Assembly (NCBI GenBank): GCA_036925085.1 | Contig: JAUPFP010000020.1 | Span: 1,500,001-1,564,000 of the forward strand | From: Brachycybe producta | Lineage: Eukaryota; Arthropoda; Diplopoda; Playtdesmida; Andrognathidae | Length of the DNA stretch: 64,000 nucleotides | Direction: 5' to 3' | Shown: positions 21,572 through 29,416 of the stretch, piece after piece | How positions within the stretch are numbered: position 1 is the first letter of the stretch | Layout of the letters: the number at the start of each line of letters is the position of its first letter | The notes under the pieces: model-generated | Databases searched by the model: none | The model's input: the letters and a program-made list of their open reading frames with translations, nothing else | What the model was told of the DNA's origin: nothing | Made by a program: the position numbers and the translations under genes

Positions 21572-21666
21572 CTAGAATGGATGGATTCACCGGTATCTCC
21601 AGTGAGGAACAAAGAAAATTCCTAGCAACCGGAAATACAAAGGAATGGGCAGCAATCTGGAACTAT
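21572..21666 (+). CDS. Possible exon, unknown gene
   Basis: An ATG at 21574 preceded by GCCTGCTAGA opens MDGFTGISSEEQRKFLATGN and continues to WAAIWNY before a strong donor GTGAGT at about 21667. The peptide looks like real coding sequence (mixed composition, Trp-rich end), and the donor is good. No following exon was confidently joined. The neighbouring plus-strand ORF at 21275-21493 ends just upstream and is not clearly related. Confidence 0.35.
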
Positions 21667-22257
21667 GGTGAGTGAAAGAGGTTAACTTATTTCATAGAGG
21701 CCATTAGATCCATGTTACTGTCTTATGTATGCAAATCACAAAAGAGTAACAAATTTAAATTCATTTATTTAACAAGTCCATAGAGTATTTTAATTTCTTT
21801 TTCTTGACAACAATAAAGTCGGTACAATTACCATTGGTGGGCATTGGGGGGAAGGTTCATAGTGTCCACATTACGGGAAAATCAAAAAAGAAAAAGGGCT
21901 TTACTGCCTTAATACATGTTGGCCATCACAGGCAACACAGCCCAACACTGTTGCTTGGTTACATTAAAAACTACCAAAGCCGTGGGATTAATTCAACCAA
22001 CATTCATACACCATCTTAAGTATAATCTTTTTCTACTATCCACTTTCTCAGTTTTTGCTGCACTCCTGAAAGTATCGGCATAATCTATGTTTGGAAATGC
22101 AGATACCACTGTCGATATATAAAAAACTGTAACTGTTGGCATTGATACAATCAGTTTGCAGATATGTCGGTCCACCCCTACTGAATAAATTAATATCAAT
22201 GTTTTCCAGGTGACACCAGCAGTGCTTGAGAAAGCACTAAGAGAAGGCGCTAATAGT

Positions 22258-22428
22258 TGGAACAATCGAAACAGTAAAAACGGTTGGAAAAGTCAAAACA
22301 GTAAGAACGGTTGGAACAATCGAAACAGTAGGAGCGGTTGGAACAATACAAACAGTAGGAACGGTTGGAAGAATTGAAACAGTAGGAACGGTTGGAACAA
22401 TCAAAACCGTAGGAACAGTAAATTAATC
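22258..22428. repeat. 27-bp tandem repeat, six copies
   Basis: Six near-identical units of GGTTGGAACAATCGAAACAG plus seven bases. Downstream at about 22555-22600 words such as TTGTTCCGATGTTC and TGTTTCGATTGTTTCG are the inverse, so the whole 22258-22620 may be a fold-back relative of the element at 505-820, which shares GGAACAGTCGGAA-type words. It lies just beyond the 3' end of the LPMO-like gene. Confidence 0.7.
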
Positions 22429-22656
22429 TGATGAACGGTCTGTTCAATTCAACTTTATGAGTGCAGCGTTAATTATCTATTGTGGAGGTTGTTTAGTGGG
22501 TGCGACGCGATGCCTCGCCAAAGGCACGCAATAAGACAAGGCAGAGGACATTAGTTGATTGTTCCGATGTTCTTACTGTTTCGATTGTTTCGATTATTAG
22601 TGCCACCGCATTCTGCCGTTCATAAAAATACCCCCCCCCCCTGCAAATTAAGTGAT

Positions 22657-24184
22657 TTAATGGTGAAAGTGTATTCCAGCTTGAAAACCTAAGGCTTTTA
22701 CTCCGAATGCCACATTGCTTTTCACTGCCTTCCGCCGACTTTTTCGCTTTTTAATGCGTTTACGTTCGACCACATGAATTTCACGATCAATTATGTGATC
22801 CTCTTCGTCACTTTCTTCCCCATTCGCTTCATATTCCTTATTTCCATAAAGTTCTCCATCCTGGTTATCATTCCATGTTTGCCCTACACTGTCGTGCCTG
22901 CCATGTTGCTGCCTCAGATATTGATTGTCATGTTCACGGTTGCTACTGTCGCTTTGGTACTGCAAACTATTCCTTCTTTGATCTTCCCTGTCATGCCAGC
23001 TATTCAACCCCTGATATTGACTGTCACGTTCACGATTCAAGCTTTCCCTTTGCATGTCGTTGTAGTGATTGCTGTTCATTCCAAAAAATTTGCTGTCGTG
23101 TTCATTGTGTGCGCTTTCGCTTTGACTTTGTGGCAGACTATTCCAGTTTTGGTTGTGACTGTTTAATCTTAAAGTTTGCTTATCTTGTCCAATGCCAAAG
23201 TTGTATTTTTGTCGGTTCTGCTCACTGTTCCATTTATTATAAGAGTTCTCATAACCATTACGACCATTATTCCAGTCTTCATTTGGATTTTCCTTTCTCC
23301 AGTCAGGATTTTCATGTTGACTTCCGTTGTTTCCATCTTCATCTTGATTTTGATTTCCATTCCTTCCGTCTTGATTTGGATTTCCATTCCTTCCATCTTG
23401 ATTTTGATTTCCATTCCTTCCGTCTTGATTTGGATTATCATTCCTACCATCTTGATTTGGATTTTCATTCCTACCATCTTGGTTTGGATTTGAATTGCCA
23501 TTGTTTCCAGCTTGATTTTGATTTTGGTTTTCATTTCTTCCATCTTGATTTTGGTTTCGATTTCGGCTTTGATTTTCATCTTGATTTCCTTTTTTCCAAT
23601 CTTTGTTTCTTTTTTTCCAATCTTGATTTCCTTTTTTCCAATCTTGATTTCCTTTTTTCCAATCTTGATTTCCTTTTTTCCAATCTTGATTTTCTTTTTT
23701 CCAATCTTGATTTCCTTTTTTCAAATCTTGATTTTCTTTTTTCAAATTTTTATTTTTATTTTTATTTTCATTACCGTTTTTCCGGCTATGATTGGGATTA
23801 CCATTTTTCCAATGTTGCCATTGGTTGTGAACAACTTTATTTCCGTTTTGATTTTGATTCCTGTTCTTCCATTTTTCGTTTGGCTTTTTGGTTCCATTAT
23901 TTCCGCCATTATTTTTGTTTTTAGGAGGACCACATTCACAGTGGCTTGATGGACAGTTAGGTGGATTATTGTGGCAATTACTATTACACCAGTCGTCCAT
24001 TCCATTTTGAAGTTTTCCCACGTTTGCAGCTCTACAATTGCCAAATGAACGTTTACTTCTGACAATCTGTTTCTCAAATGCTTGAGTTTCTGTCGGCATA
24101 TTTGGCTTCGGAAGATTTACTTCGTTGGATGTTACGTTATTAAATCCCTTGTTTAATAACATGGTTTCTTTTCGGGTCATATCG
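22657..24184 (-). CDS. LPMO-like secreted protein, exon 6 (Cys motif and N/Q-rich tail)
   Basis: This is the large last exon of a six-exon gene. It enters from an acceptor TTACAG at 24185-24190 with one base completing a split Ser codon. Full-length residues about 187-694: a furin-like RSKR at 228-231, then a Cys cluster (Cys236, 252, 256, 263, 268, 270) of the form MDDWCNSNCHNNPPNCP, which I know from invertebrate AA15-type proteins. After it comes a very hydrophilic tail rich in Asn, Gln, Lys, Asp and Gly. The tail has about seven KKGNQDW heptads followed by about eight QDGRNGNPNQ-type units, then a Ser/His/Arg-rich part and a basic KRIKKRKSRRK before the C terminus. The protein is probably extracellular and matrix- or chitin-associated. 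The tail is a long disordered or gel-forming domain; its role is not known. Opposite-strand ORFs here are shadows. Confidence 0.85.
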
Positions 24185-24247
24185 CTGTAATTGATAACTT
24201 GTTAAAATTTAGATTACTGAGGTTATAAAGTTACGAAAAAAACATAC

Positions 24248-24326
24248 CTGGAGTTAACGATTGCAATGTCAGCACATTCTCTGTATTCTTTCTTTTCGAA
24301 ATGTCCAGTTTCATTTTTTCTTTCAT
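24248..24326 (-). CDS. LPMO-like protein, exon 5
   Basis: Acceptor TTTGTGTAG precedes 79 nt that read in phase DERKNETGHFEKKEYRECAD then IAIVNS, and a GTATGT donor follows (24242-24247). YRECADIAI is the C-terminal block of the chitin-type LPMO fold (the region holding the axial aromatic and a conserved Cys). Phases join exons 4 and 6 without a stop. Confidence 0.85.
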
Positions 24327-24398
24327 CTACACAAATAGTTAGGTTTATCATTAACATAGCAGATATACTTTATGCAATTTTATCAATTAATAATTTAC

Positions 24399-24541
24399 CT
24401 GCTGTGTATACGTATTGAAAGACGCATTGTGCACATTTTAAGTTATGCGGAAAATTTAAGGATACATTGAAAATTCCACCAGCAAAACTTTGTCCAAAAT
24501 GTAACCTTGTTTTCGAACTACCTTTCAGTTGAAGAGGGTTT
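24399..24541 (-). CDS. LPMO-like protein, exon 4
   Basis: Acceptor TTTCAG (24542-24547) precedes 143 nt read as NPLQLKGSSKTRLHFGQ, then FAGGIFNVSLNFP and LKCAQCVFQYVYTA, ending at a CAG/GTAAAT donor (24393-24398). The LxCxQCVxQ(W/Y)xYTAG block is a hallmark of AA15/chitin-binding type 4 LPMO domains. The exon starts only 73 bp below the left end of the Polinton, which therefore lies inside the preceding intron. Confidence 0.88.
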
Positions 24542-24614
24542 CTGAAATTGATTTAAAAGGTTTTATTTAAAAGTATAAAAATTTACATAATTTTCTATAA
24601 ATCAATATATTATT

Positions 24615-24820
24615 AGTAGTATAGGAAAAGTCATTTCTGCATCACTTTTCTCCATAGACTACCATTAGAGGCACATTTTGAGCCTAACATTCCAATCTCC
24701 CATAGACTCTCATTGAGTCATTTCTGCACCACTCGTTTTAAGGCCAACCAGTTTATAAGCTATAGAGACATAGCTATATTATTATGCTTCATCATAAGAA
24801 AAAAAACTTTGACCCAGTTT
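24615..24820 (+). repeat. Polinton left terminal inverted repeat
   Basis: About 206 bp match the reverse complement of 37029-37234 with only three differences that I can see (near 24686, 24734 and 24746). It ends at a T-run after TTTGACCCAG. The open frame at 24713-24934 and its mirror at 36936-37136 are by-products of this repeat. Confidence 0.93.
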
Positions 24821-25035
24821 TTTTTGGCTTCTCAGAGAAAGAAGTTTAAAACTTCTTTCTACCACCTTTCCACCTACTGTGATGATAAAAGAAAATTGTT
24901 TTCACGACTTTGTTGTTTTGTATATAGAAGGTAAGAAGTTTTAATTCATACTATGAATATATAGATATGAAGGCCAACCTCTTTTATACTTTTTAATGTT
25001 AGTTGTGCTTAGCTTTTACGAATAAGGTGTTCAAC

Positions 25036-25512
25036 ATGCAGGAATCTACTAAAATTGCCATTGATGTGTATCATATGGCCAAACAATCGCACGAAACCGT
25101 GAATTCCAACTTTTCACGAACAATTTACAAACTCGCCGAACAAGCTCGAAATAAGGATATTCAAGCTTTCGAATCCATAGCAACAACTTTAAAAACTGTG
25201 TCACATTTGAACCAAGAATTAAACTTCTTGTTGGATGAAGTTTATCGAGGATCACCATCATTCGGTAAAATTATAGTGACTTACGCACTCGTCCTCCAAC
25301 TGGCAAGATCCGGATTCGAGGAAGCAACGGCAGTGCATATTGGTGAATACGTGTTCAAGTCATCAGCATCGTGGCTTCGAGATAATGGATCATGGGCTGC
25401 GATGCAGGATGTCTACGCAACACCTAACGATGCTCCGAGTAACGTTATTCATGTGGTTCCACAATTACTGATGATTAGCACTTTGTTATATTTATTAATA
25501 CGGATGCAATAA
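25036..25512 (+). CDS. Bcl-2-like apoptosis regulator
   Basis: 158 residues from the ATG at 25036; the frame is open further up but has no ATG. A BH1-type block lies at about 68-88 (VYRGSPSFGKIIVTYAL: acidic/aromatic, Gly, hydrophobic helix). A BH2-type block lies at about 112-127 (SWLRDNGSWAAMQDVY, the W(I/L)xxNGxW pattern). A hydrophobic tail anchor at 137-155 ends the protein. Order and length fit a compact Bcl-2 family member that would sit on the outer mitochondrial or ER membrane and restrain apoptosis. Bcl-2 homologues are known in large DNA viruses and have been noted in adintovirus-like elements. BH3 and BH4 are not clear. AATAAA overlaps the stop codon. Whether it is pro- or anti-apoptotic cannot be read from sequence. 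Confidence 0.72.
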   Translation: MQESTKIAIDVYHMAKQSHETVNSNFSRTIYKLAEQARNKDIQAFESIATTLKTVSHLNQELNFLLDEVYRGSPSFGKIIVTYALVLQLARSGFEEATAVHIGEYVFKSSASWLRDNGSWAAMQDVYATPNDAPSNVIHVVPQLLMISTLLYLLIRMQ

Positions 25513-25570
25513 AATGTTACATGCTCAAATTTTTTGCAGTATTGTTTCATTTCTGTATAATAACTAATGA

Positions 25571-25654
25571 CACTTCTGCATTCCACAGACCTCTGCCTGC
25601 TTAGGGATAGCAAACTTGGTATCCCAAGGCAGGCAGAGGTTTGTTGTAGAAGTG
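25571..25654. ncRNA. 84-nt stem-loop between convergent genes
   Basis: CACTTCTGCATTCCACAG at 25571 pairs imperfectly with its partner ending at 25654, and CCTCTGCCTGC pairs with GCAGGCAGAGG. GGGATA and TATCCC close a short loop around 25610-25620. The arms are about 35-38 nt with a few mismatches, like a pre-miRNA. It lies between the stop codons of the Bcl-2-like gene (+) and the RING gene (-), each with its own AATAAA. It could be a small-RNA precursor, a double-sided 3'-end element or a transcription block. Confidence 0.5.
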
Positions 25655-25696
25655 TTCAATATATAAAAGAACTTCAAGTTTTATTTTAGATGATAT

Positions 25697-25966
25697 TCAT
25701 TGAATTGGCAATAAGTCTGTTAAGGGCTGGTAAACATCAATTACATTTGAAATGGGGTTTCTACACACTGGGCATAAAAAACTTTCCATTTCTAATAACG
25801 TTGTTGTACATGCCTTACAGGCAGCTTGATGCTTACAAGGGTCAAATACAACCTGTGCACCCTTCACTAAACAAATAGTACAATATTTGATAGTCGCCGT
25901 TTCTTCATCATCGTAGGGTAGTAGTTTTTCCAGAAGTTCTTTTCGGCTTACAGGTGGATTTCCCAT
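25697..25966 (-). CDS. IAP-type RING finger protein (C-terminal part)
   Basis: 89 residues from the ATG at 25966, ending in a C3HC4 RING. Zinc ligands are Cys29, Cys32, Cys44, His46, Cys50, Cys53, Cys65 and Cys68, with the VVFDPCKHQAACKAC core typical of the RING of IAP, MIB and neuralin-type ubiquitin ligases. It would act as an E3 ubiquitin ligase in the cytosol. The frame stays open upstream of the ATG to about 26025 without another ATG, so a spliced 5' exon is possible (see 26062-26163). No BIR domain is seen. AATAAA follows the stop directly. Beside a Bcl-2-like gene, a role in blocking host cell death is a fair inference. Confidence 0.75.
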   Translation of the reverse strand: MGNPPVSRKELLEKLLPYDDEETATIKYCTICLVKGAQVVFDPCKHQAACKACTTTLLEMESFLCPVCRNPISNVIDVYQPLTDLLPIQ

Positions 25967-26061
25967 CAGTTCGAGGAAAATTTCACTATCGGTCGTGTCA
26001 TATGCAGTTGCAATTTCATTATTTTTTTTAAAAAATTTTTACGACCAATCTAATTACTTAC

Positions 26062-26163
26062 TGGAGTCATCGAGATAGACAATTGGATGCCTATTAACTG
26101 CAGCACTTCTTGTAGAGGCATTCGATACAGTTTCAGGCTCCGTTTCAGAATCAGATGCAATGG
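26062..26163 (-). CDS. Possible upstream exon of the RING gene
   Basis: On the minus strand a TTTCATTTGTAG acceptor at 26164 precedes an open acidic/Ser-Thr-rich stretch (ASDSETEPETVSNASTR) and a GTAAGT donor at 26056-26061. The only AG upstream of the RING frame does not give matching phase, so I could not join the two. It may belong to an alternative transcript or be a decayed exon. Confidence 0.3.
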
Positions 26164-26347
26164 CTACAAATGAAATACATGAATTATAAGAATACATAGT
26201 TGCATCGTGCCTAACCAAGGTTTGACAATAGGCTTGGGAATTATCATGTTCCAAAAGATTAACATTAGGTATGAGAAATAGTGTTAACGGGGCCAGACAT
26301 GGTACATCCTCAGGAGTATTTCAGTAGGACAGATTAGACAGATGAGT

Positions 26348-26367
26348 CATCATGTCTATACATGTTT
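26348..26367. promoter_or_regulatory. Degenerate p53-type double decamer
   Basis: CATCATGTCT followed directly by ATACATGTTT matches the RRRCWWGYYY consensus at 17 of 20 positions, with both CATG cores intact. It lies 41 bp from the perfect cluster at 26409-26448, which makes chance less likely. Confidence 0.45.
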
Positions 26368-26408
26368 TCATAAGTTCATGATTTAGACACACCCTTTGGA
26401 CCACATCA

Positions 26409-26448
26409 AGGCATGTTTGAACAAGCCTAAACATGTCTGAACATGTCT
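26409..26448. promoter_or_regulatory. Four contiguous p53-family half-sites
   Basis: Four decamers abut without spacer at 26409-26418, 26419-26428, 26429-26438 and 26439-26448. Each fits RRRCWWGYYY at all ten positions; the last two are AAACATGTCT and GAACATGTCT. A fifth decamer (26449-26458) keeps the C-TT-G core with 8 of 10. A p53 response element needs two decamers, so this is two complete, zero-spacer sites in tandem. It lies 68 bp upstream of a TATA box (26516-26523) and 180 bp upstream of the first rightward gene, with the RING gene on the other side. Confidence 0.7.
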
Positions 26449-26515
26449 ATTCTTGTTTTGTCAAGGTCGAGATTTATTTACACCCCTTGGAAACAAGAAT
26501 GGAATAAGCTAAGGG

Positions 26516-26523
26516 GTATAAGT
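26516..26523 (+). promoter_or_regulatory. TATA box of the rightward Polinton gene cluster
   Basis: GTATAAGT in the context GGGGTATAAGTAC lies 112 bp upstream of the ATG at 26628 and 68 bp downstream of the p53-type cluster, the usual activator-TATA-start order. A short upstream ORF begins at 26546. Confidence 0.5.
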
Positions 26524-26627
26524 ACTTGGAGAAACGTATCCGCTATGGCAAGATATACTCATTACCCGAAGCCTCGGATTTCACGGCATTAGGTATGTTT
26601 TTTCTTTTCTCGGTTTGATTCAGCCTT

Positions 26628-27188
26628 ATGAATGAAAAATTAATTTCCAGAATGCCTATTTTCGGTAATATATCCACCGTTATTGATTGTGATGGATTTC
26701 AAATTGGAAGTGATTTTTACATTAAGGAATTGGGATACTATACTATCGGTGATCCACACCCGAATAATATGTTTATTCGACTTCCTCAAAATAGACTGTT
26801 TACTGAAAAAGATGTCAGAACAATGCAATTCGTGACGGCACATATTCATGGTCTTTCTTACAGAAATGATACCGATGATGTCGCATTTTCAACATTACTG
26901 AATGTTTTACGTAGCTTGTATACGCATGCCTCTGAGAAAAATTCAGATGCCTTATTTGCTTATAAGGGGGGCACTGTGGAAAAAAAATTATTAATGAAAT
27001 TAAATATTCCTAGCATAAACCTCAAGAAACTAGGCCTTTGTATGAAATATGAGAATTTACTGACAATCTTTGGCCCTCAAGAAGTTGACTTTACATGTAG
27101 TCGTCATAAAAAACGGAGAAATGGAATAGCACATTGTGCAAAAAATGAGGCTTATATTTTTGGATTATGGGTACAAAAACAGAAATAA
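26628..27188 (+). CDS. Polinton protein with exonuclease/RNase H-like features
   Basis: 186 residues; a second possible start is Met9. An acidic motif TVIDCDGF (Asp20, Asp22) opens the fold, followed by a KGGTVEKKLL block (113-122), a CSRH at 157-160 and HCAKNEAYIFGLW at 169-181. The pattern of an N-terminal Asp motif, a central Lys/Glu strand and a C-terminal H-x-A-x-x-(E/D)A helix suggests a DnaQ/RNase H-like nuclease fold. Proteins of this kind are common in Polinton-type and other invertebrate elements. The fold and activity are inferred. It is the first gene after the p53-type promoter. Confidence 0.5.
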   Translation: MNEKLISRMPIFGNISTVIDCDGFQIGSDFYIKELGYYTIGDPHPNNMFIRLPQNRLFTEKDVRTMQFVTAHIHGLSYRNDTDDVAFSTLLNVLRSLYTHASEKNSDALFAYKGGTVEKKLLMKLNIPSINLKKLGLCMKYENLLTIFGPQEVDFTCSRHKKRRNGIAHCAKNEAYIFGLWVQKQK

Positions 27189-27217
27189 GCTAATATGTAC
27201 AATTTATTTTACTCAGA

Positions 27218-27583
27218 ATGTTGTATACGCCAATGGATTTTCCTGGTATTCGCGCACAAGCTCGTGATGCGATAAAAACCATGATAAAATTACCAGGTTG
27301 GAATAAAGCGTGTGCTGACTGTGTTCATCAAGACGAACTCGTAAAAGCGGGTGATGGAAGTCAAGTTCTGTCTCATTTTTGTACGATGTATCCTGAAGAA
27401 TACGAACGGAAAAAAAATGATTTATTTGAGAGTGTGAATGTCTTATTTGTGTTAAACCGCTGGATCGAATATGCCAAACCGATTAGAAGCGTCATCATTC
27501 AAGGAATTTTGTATCTGATCGATCATTGGTTAGAATATGAGTGGCGATGTGAAATTTTCAAAGCTTGTACTAATACTGAATAA
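27218..27583 (+). CDS. Unknown Polinton protein
   Basis: 121 residues from an ATG 30 bp after the previous stop. Seen: a Cys pair and later Cys (CADCVHQDE near 33-41, HFC near 58), then a helical, aromatic-rich second half (VLFVLNRWIEYAK, YLIDHWLEYEWRCEIFKAC). No family recognised. The position between the exonuclease-like gene and the ATPase suggests a packaging or replication accessory role, but nothing in the sequence proves it. Confidence 0.6.
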   Translation: MLYTPMDFPGIRAQARDAIKTMIKLPGWNKACADCVHQDELVKAGDGSQVLSHFCTMYPEEYERKKNDLFESVNVLFVLNRWIEYAKPIRSVIIQGILYLIDHWLEYEWRCEIFKACTNTE

Positions 27584-27627
27584 ATATCACGTTATGTACT
27601 CATTCTCGTTACATTCTTGAAGCTAAA

Positions 27628-28464
27628 ATGGTAGAGCAAGATGAAATATCGCGCTTAACGATAGAGGAAACGGTGATGCCGCAAAAAAGGAAACCGAGTA
27701 TAAAATACATCGTTATGGGCTGCATAGGGGCTCTTATGCTTATCCTCGAAACAACGAACATCGCTATTTCTACTAAAACGGAAGCACCTGCCAATATACA
27801 ACTACCGCAAGATTCCGTATCGATCATGGAAAAAGAGGGTTCCTTCATTCCATTGAAGGCACCATTTAGGATGATTATTGCCGATCCCAGCAATTGCGGG
27901 AAAACAACCTTCGTTAAGAAAATTTTGGATCATGCCAGGGGAATGATTAAACCCCCACCAGAAAGAGTAACGTGGTACTATTCTCAATATCAAGACTGGT
28001 ATTCACTTTATGGGACTCGAGCGACATTTCTAAAAGGAATGCCCGACATGAAGACTCTAAGATGCGATAGAAACCAGCTTATTGTACTCGACGATCTGTT
28101 TCAAGATGTGGATAGGGGTGTTTCTCAGCTCTTTACGTGCGATTCGCATCATAGAAATATAAGTGTTATATTTATTACTCAAAATATTTTGGACAAGAAC
28201 CCGTATCAGCGCACCATTTCTTTGAATGCCTCTTATCTGGTTCTTTTTAAAAACCCTTGTGACAAATCTCAAATTGCTCATTTGTCTCATCAGATGTATC
28301 CTGGTAACACCAAGTTTATGATCGATGCCTTTAACCAGAGTACTCGTGATCCGTACAGTTACTTGATGATTGATCTTACGCAGAATGCGGATGACAATTC
28401 TAGGCTCAGAACGAATATATTTCCGGGAGAGTATACTGCTGTATTTTTACCTAAACAACGATGA
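27628..28464 (+). CDS. DNA-packaging ATPase (FtsK/HerA-A32 type)
   Basis: 278 residues. Walker A at about 85-94 (ADPSNCGKTT) and Walker B at 151-156 (LIVLDD), followed by a polar motif (VIFITQN, about 183-189) that fits the sensor strand. This is the genome-packaging ATPase shared by Polintons, adintoviruses and other double-jelly-roll viruses; it would pump element DNA into capsids. The first Gly of Walker A is replaced (ADP instead of the usual GxP start), while GKT is intact. The first 66 residues, including a hydrophobic run at 27-47, are unusual; Met67 (MEKEGSFIPLKAPF) may be the true start. The stop overlaps the next ATG by four bases (ATGA). Confidence 0.85.
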   Translation: MVEQDEISRLTIEETVMPQKRKPSIKYIVMGCIGALMLILETTNIAISTKTEAPANIQLPQDSVSIMEKEGSFIPLKAPFRMIIADPSNCGKTTFVKKILDHARGMIKPPPERVTWYYSQYQDWYSLYGTRATFLKGMPDMKTLRCDRNQLIVLDDLFQDVDRGVSQLFTCDSHHRNISVIFITQNILDKNPYQRTISLNASYLVLFKNPCDKSQIAHLSHQMYPGNTKFMIDAFNQSTRDPYSYLMIDLTQNADDNSRLRTNIFPGEYTAVFLPKQR

Positions 28465-28817
28465 AAGTAAGTCAAAAAATTCCTTCACTCGATCGTAACA
28501 TTCACAGACTACACGTAGCTGTGGAAAGTAATCCACGACTTCAAAAAGAACTTCTAAAGAACTCTAACTTGGATTTTATTCAGTGTTTGTGTGATTGTGC
28601 GCATAATATTGGGAACTCTAACATTGTACTGAGTGAACGTGAAAAAAGAAAGTTACGACCCTATAGGCATATACGGAATAAATTAGTGAATACGAAAGCA
28701 TCTCCAAAGTTGAAGAAAAACTTTCTCGTCAAACAAAAAGGGGGTTGGCTTCCGCTGTTAATTTCTCCCGTATTGTCGATGTTAACGGGTTTAATAACAT
28801 CATGGCCGAGAAAATGA
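28461..28817 (+). CDS. Small conserved Polinton protein with C-terminal hydrophobic segment
   Basis: 118 residues starting in an ATGA overlap with the ATPase. The N half is helical and carries CLCDCAHNI near 43-51. The middle is strongly basic (EKRKLRPYRHIRNK, KLKKNFLVKQK). The end has GGWLPLLISPVLSMLTGLI, a hydrophobic segment after a Gly-Gly. This layout recurs in many Polinton-type elements next to the packaging gene. The end could be membrane-active or bind DNA and capsid. The family is recognised as conserved, its function not. Confidence 0.65.
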   Translation: MKVSQKIPSLDRNIHRLHVAVESNPRLQKELLKNSNLDFIQCLCDCAHNIGNSNIVLSEREKRKLRPYRHIRNKLVNTKASPKLKKNFLVKQKGGWLPLLISPVLSMLTGLITSWPRK

Positions 28818-29416
28818 TCCTCATCCCCGCTGAATCTTGGGAAGCTCAATATCGAGAAAGACAAGAAAATAAAACGCCCGTTCAACGTACTCTAAGAGAC
28901 ATTGAAAAGGCCATTCAACGTATTTTGGAAGAAGAAAACTTGGATAACTACAATAAGGTTTTACTTCTAGGACAATTACAACACCGGTATAAATCCATTT
29001 ATGAGAACAGACCCAAAGAGGTAACGAAAGTGACATTAGAGGACCCTGGTTTTTCGAGTCCCATTGAAGAAAAACATTCATCAGGTATCAGCGATATAGT
29101 TAACCAACTGCCGAAGACACAACAGAAGAAGGCCGGTCGTCTTCTCAATTTGATAAAAGATGGTAGAGGGCCATTAAGTTGGAATTCATCGCATCAGCTT
29201 CTGATAAATGGTCAAGTCGTGCCGAATACCAATATCATGGACCTTACTAGAGATCTCGTTATCAGTAAAACTAGATACGATCCCCCAGGATGGGAGCCAT
29301 TTATCACTGAGCTGAAAAAAATGAACGTACCTCGATCTCTCATAGCTAACGACAAGCGATGGGATTATCATCCAGATACCAAAGAATCTAACAGTCCCGT
29401 ATGGGAAGAATCATGA
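28802..29416 (+). CDS. Conserved Polinton protein of unknown role
   Basis: The frame is open from 28745, but the ATG at 28802 (MAEKMILIPAESW) overlaps the previous stop closely and gives a more typical start; that protein has 204 residues. The N half is helical (LRDIEKAIQRILEEENLD). The C-terminal region has LPKTQQKKAGRLLNLIKDG, then INGQVVPNTNIMDLTRD and the end block PPGWEPFITELKKMNVP. Proteins with this C-terminal pattern sit at the same place in many Polinton-like elements, so a structural or packaging role is likely. The next gene starts in an ATGA overlap. Confidence 0.65.
   Translation: MAEKMILIPAESWEAQYRERQENKTPVQRTLRDIEKAIQRILEEENLDNYNKVLLLGQLQHRYKSIYENRPKEVTKVTLEDPGFSSPIEEKHSSGISDIVNQLPKTQQKKAGRLLNLIKDGRGPLSWNSSHQLLINGQVVPNTNIMDLTRDLVISKTRYDPPGWEPFITELKKMNVPRSLIANDKRWDYHPDTKESNSPVWEES

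Noticed and set aside
22774..23949. Plus-strand ORFs of 105-349 codons rich in Phe/Ile/Asp/Ser
   Set aside because: Antisense shadows of the repetitive Asn/Gln/Lys/Asp-rich exon.
24713..24934. 73-codon ORF and its mirror at 36936-37136
   Set aside because: Both are readings through the Polinton terminal inverted repeats, so they are a by-product of the repeat.
27609..27993. Minus-strand ORFs over the ATPase gene
   Set aside because: Antisense shadows; the plus-strand frame carries Walker A and B motifs.
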